NCBI GenBank assembly: GCA_910591455.2
Contig: OU342814.1
Coordinates: forward strand, 14,503,303-14,567,302
Source of the DNA: Pholis gunnellus
Lineage: Eukaryota > Chordata > Actinopteri > Perciformes > Pholidae
Length of the DNA: 64,000 bases
Direction: 5' to 3'
A program made the position numbers and the translations under genes. The notes below the pieces were generated by a model. That model worked only from the letters and a program-made list of their open reading frames with translations. It was not told the DNA's origin and did not search any database. Below, in pieces: positions 62,148 through 64,000 of the stretch; within the stretch, counting starts at the first letter, position 1; the number at the start of each line of letters is the position of its first letter.

Positions 62148-62398
62148 TAAGCAGTTCAGAGTCTCATACATGATGACACAAGTAGCTACAAGAGTAGTAC
62201 AGCACATCTCCAAAGACATGTTAAATAAGAAATGAATTGGTCAAGACATGATTACTTTTTTACTTTTTCTACAGTATCAAACCATCTAACCATCTACAGG
62301 GAAACAGCCAGACCCAGACATCCCATTGGTTCCCATTGGTAAGACCATCAAGTACGAGATGAGCCTTTCACTCTGATCCAATCCAAACCGCTGCTGGT

Positions 62399-63984
62399 TT
62401 ACTTCCTCTCATAGTAGAACCACTTCTCTACTGCAAATCAAAACGCCAATCTCACATCAGATTAATCATGTTCAGCAGAAAAAATATATTATTTACAGGA
62501 ATGTTTTCTTTGAAAAGCTACCTGATGAGGGGATGGGTTCTTCTTTTCCACAAGGACTCGTCTAAAAATAGAGTGAAACATCAGTTATGATGGAGGAATA
62601 AGGTATTGACATCTGTCGTTGTGTTGGAAAAAAAAGAAAAGGGAAGAACAAAATCGTACTTACTTCACCAACAACAGCTTTAGCCTCCTCCACTGAACAG
62701 CAGTACGGGCTGTCACTGGCCGACACACACGTGTTTTTGCTGTATTGCATGATAAGACACAGTCATTCATAGTTTAGAAGCTATAATTTAATACCCTTCA
62801 GTTAACAGTTGTCCTGAAAAGCAGCTGTAATTTCAGCCGTGGTCAAAGTAGTAAGAACAGTGTTCACCAGATCAGTTCACCAGCACTGCTCTTTTGGGAA
62901 ATGAGGGCTTTCCAGAAGTTGTGAGTGCACTTGATTACTTCAATGGCAAAGTCCTGAAACACAGAAAAAAACGTGCTTAGAACAATCTGTTTATAATTAC
63001 ATTTAATTCTAGTTTAAGTGAAGTTTGCACATGTTTGGCACGAACTGCAGCTCACTGAAAGTACGTTTAAGATGAATCCAAAACCATTAGTCGGTAAAAA
63101 GATAAAGCGGAATAAGGCCTGTTAGGGTGGAGACCTTGTCTTTGAACTCGTCGTTGAACGCAAACCGGTTCTCCGGCTTCCCGTCTGGCACTTTGTACCT
63201 CCTGAACCAGTCCACCGTGGACTCCAGGTAACCAGGTTTCAGGCGCCGGACATCACTGATGTCTGAACGAGGACAACATAATGAGTTCAGTACGACGGAT
63301 GGGAGGACTGCTACGAAGAAGAAAAGAAAAGAGGGCTCTTACTGTTCAGGTCGCCGGCCTCAGGGTCCTCCACATTGATTGCAATCACTTTCCAATCAGT
63401 CTCGCCCTCATCAATCATGGCCAGGACCCCGAGCACCTTCACTTTGATCACCTCCCCGCGGGAACACACCTAGAGAGGACGTTTGAGTTTGCAGTTCATT
63501 TTCTGTTGGCCTCAGCAGTGTTAGCCTTTTTCAATTAGATAAATGTACACCACAAACAATGAAATCGATAATCACGGCGCCTTAGCGCCCTAATGAAAGG
63601 GGACAAACATCAGCTAGTGTTGTACCTTACTGCCGATCTCACAGACGTCAATGGGGTCGTTGTCACCGCAGCAGCCGGTGTCTCCATCTTTGTGGGCGGG
63701 ATCTTCCCATGTCTGAAGCGCCACACAACAAAGCATGCCAGCTGAATTTAAGTACAATCAGACAACATTTGCCGTTGTACATTTTAAATGATGCAAGATT
63801 CATCTAATGCCATCACAGTTTTTCGGGGAGGACACGTTGGAATTGGAAAAATAAAACCACTAACCTGAGGAATGGCTCCGTAGTTCCATATGTAGCCCTT
63901 ATGTGGGAAAACATTGGCAACATATCGCAACTTGCCCTTCTTCACATCTTGCTTTACTGGGTTCAAAGGGTCTTTTGTGGCGAT
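62399..63984 (-). CDS. ppa1: Inorganic pyrophosphatase 1 (3' part of gene; 5' exons beyond the right edge)
   Basis: A cytosolic family I pyrophosphatase that hydrolyses PPi to phosphate with Mg2+ and so drives biosynthetic reactions forward. Eight exons are in the window: 63865-63984, 63626-63712, 63343-63469, 63135-63262, 62868-62953, 62664-62739, 62522-62561 and 62399-62430. They are in phase and encode the last 231 residues, starting IATKDPLNPVKQDVKKGKLR. The family signature DNDPIDV is intact in the second exon, and KPGYLESTVDWFRRYKVPDG is strongly conserved. The C-terminus ends VEKWFYYERK. Two donors are possible for exon 62868-62953; only the distal one keeps frame into the next exon. 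Mitochondrial PPA2 is the alternative, but adjacency to sar1a and tysnd1 supports ppa1. Confidence 0.95.
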
Positions 63985-64000
63985 CTGAAAATAAAATAGT

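Noticed and set aside
62881..62953. Proximal donor for the ppa1 exon ending at 62881
   Set aside because: It leaves phase 1, which does not fit the next exon's start at 62739; the donor after 62868 keeps frame and yields the conserved Cys-Lys-Asn-Thr stretch.

Overview
The window is nuclear DNA from a vertebrate, almost certainly a teleost fish. The genes are vertebrate genes with GT-AG introns. Most introns are short, microsatellites are abundant, and several interspersed repeats look teleost-type. No operons, CRISPR arrays, phages or plasmid genes are visible, and the species cannot be fixed from the sequence alone.

Layout from left to right: the first coding exon of wnt8b (299-369, minus; the gene runs off the left edge); stearoyl-CoA desaturase scd (CDS 4813-9322, minus, five coding exons plus a probable noncoding leader exon near 10.3 kb); mitochondrial tRNA (uracil-5-)-methyltransferase trmt2b (11824-14288, minus, two exons); dnajb12 (14579-17143, plus, eight coding exons), divergent from trmt2b across a 290 bp shared promoter; ddit4/REDD1 (19699-20577, minus, two exons), convergent with dnajb12; about 7 kb of intergenic DNA with repeats; spock2/testican-2 (27760-52068, plus, eleven coding exons including a 9-nt microexon, spread over 24 kb); tysnd1 (54661-56856, minus, four exons, C-terminal SKL); sar1a (58597-60114, minus, six coding exons); and ppa1 (62399-63984, minus, eight exons, its 5' end beyond the right edge).

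Most reading frames join with matching splice phase. Rebuilt lengths are 334 (scd), 497 (trmt2b), 371 (dnajb12), 224 (ddit4), 422 (spock2), 518 (tysnd1) and 198 aa (sar1a), close to those of the vertebrate families. From recalled human gene positions, spock2, ddit4, dnajb12, tysnd1, sar1a and ppa1 have orthologues on 10q22.1, wnt8b and scd on 10q24.31, and trmt2b on Xq, so the block mixes neighbourhoods that are separate in human.

The genes are functionally independent: a Wnt ligand, lipid desaturation, mitochondrial RNA methylation, ER co-chaperone, stress control of mTORC1, matrix proteoglycan, peroxisomal processing protease, COPII GTPase and pyrophosphate hydrolysis. I found no undescribed multi-gene system. 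The most notable observations are gene-structure details (the 9-nt microexon, a 3'UTR intron, a divergent promoter), candidate regulatory motifs, and a repeat family with long inverted arms present in at least two copies plus a fragment.
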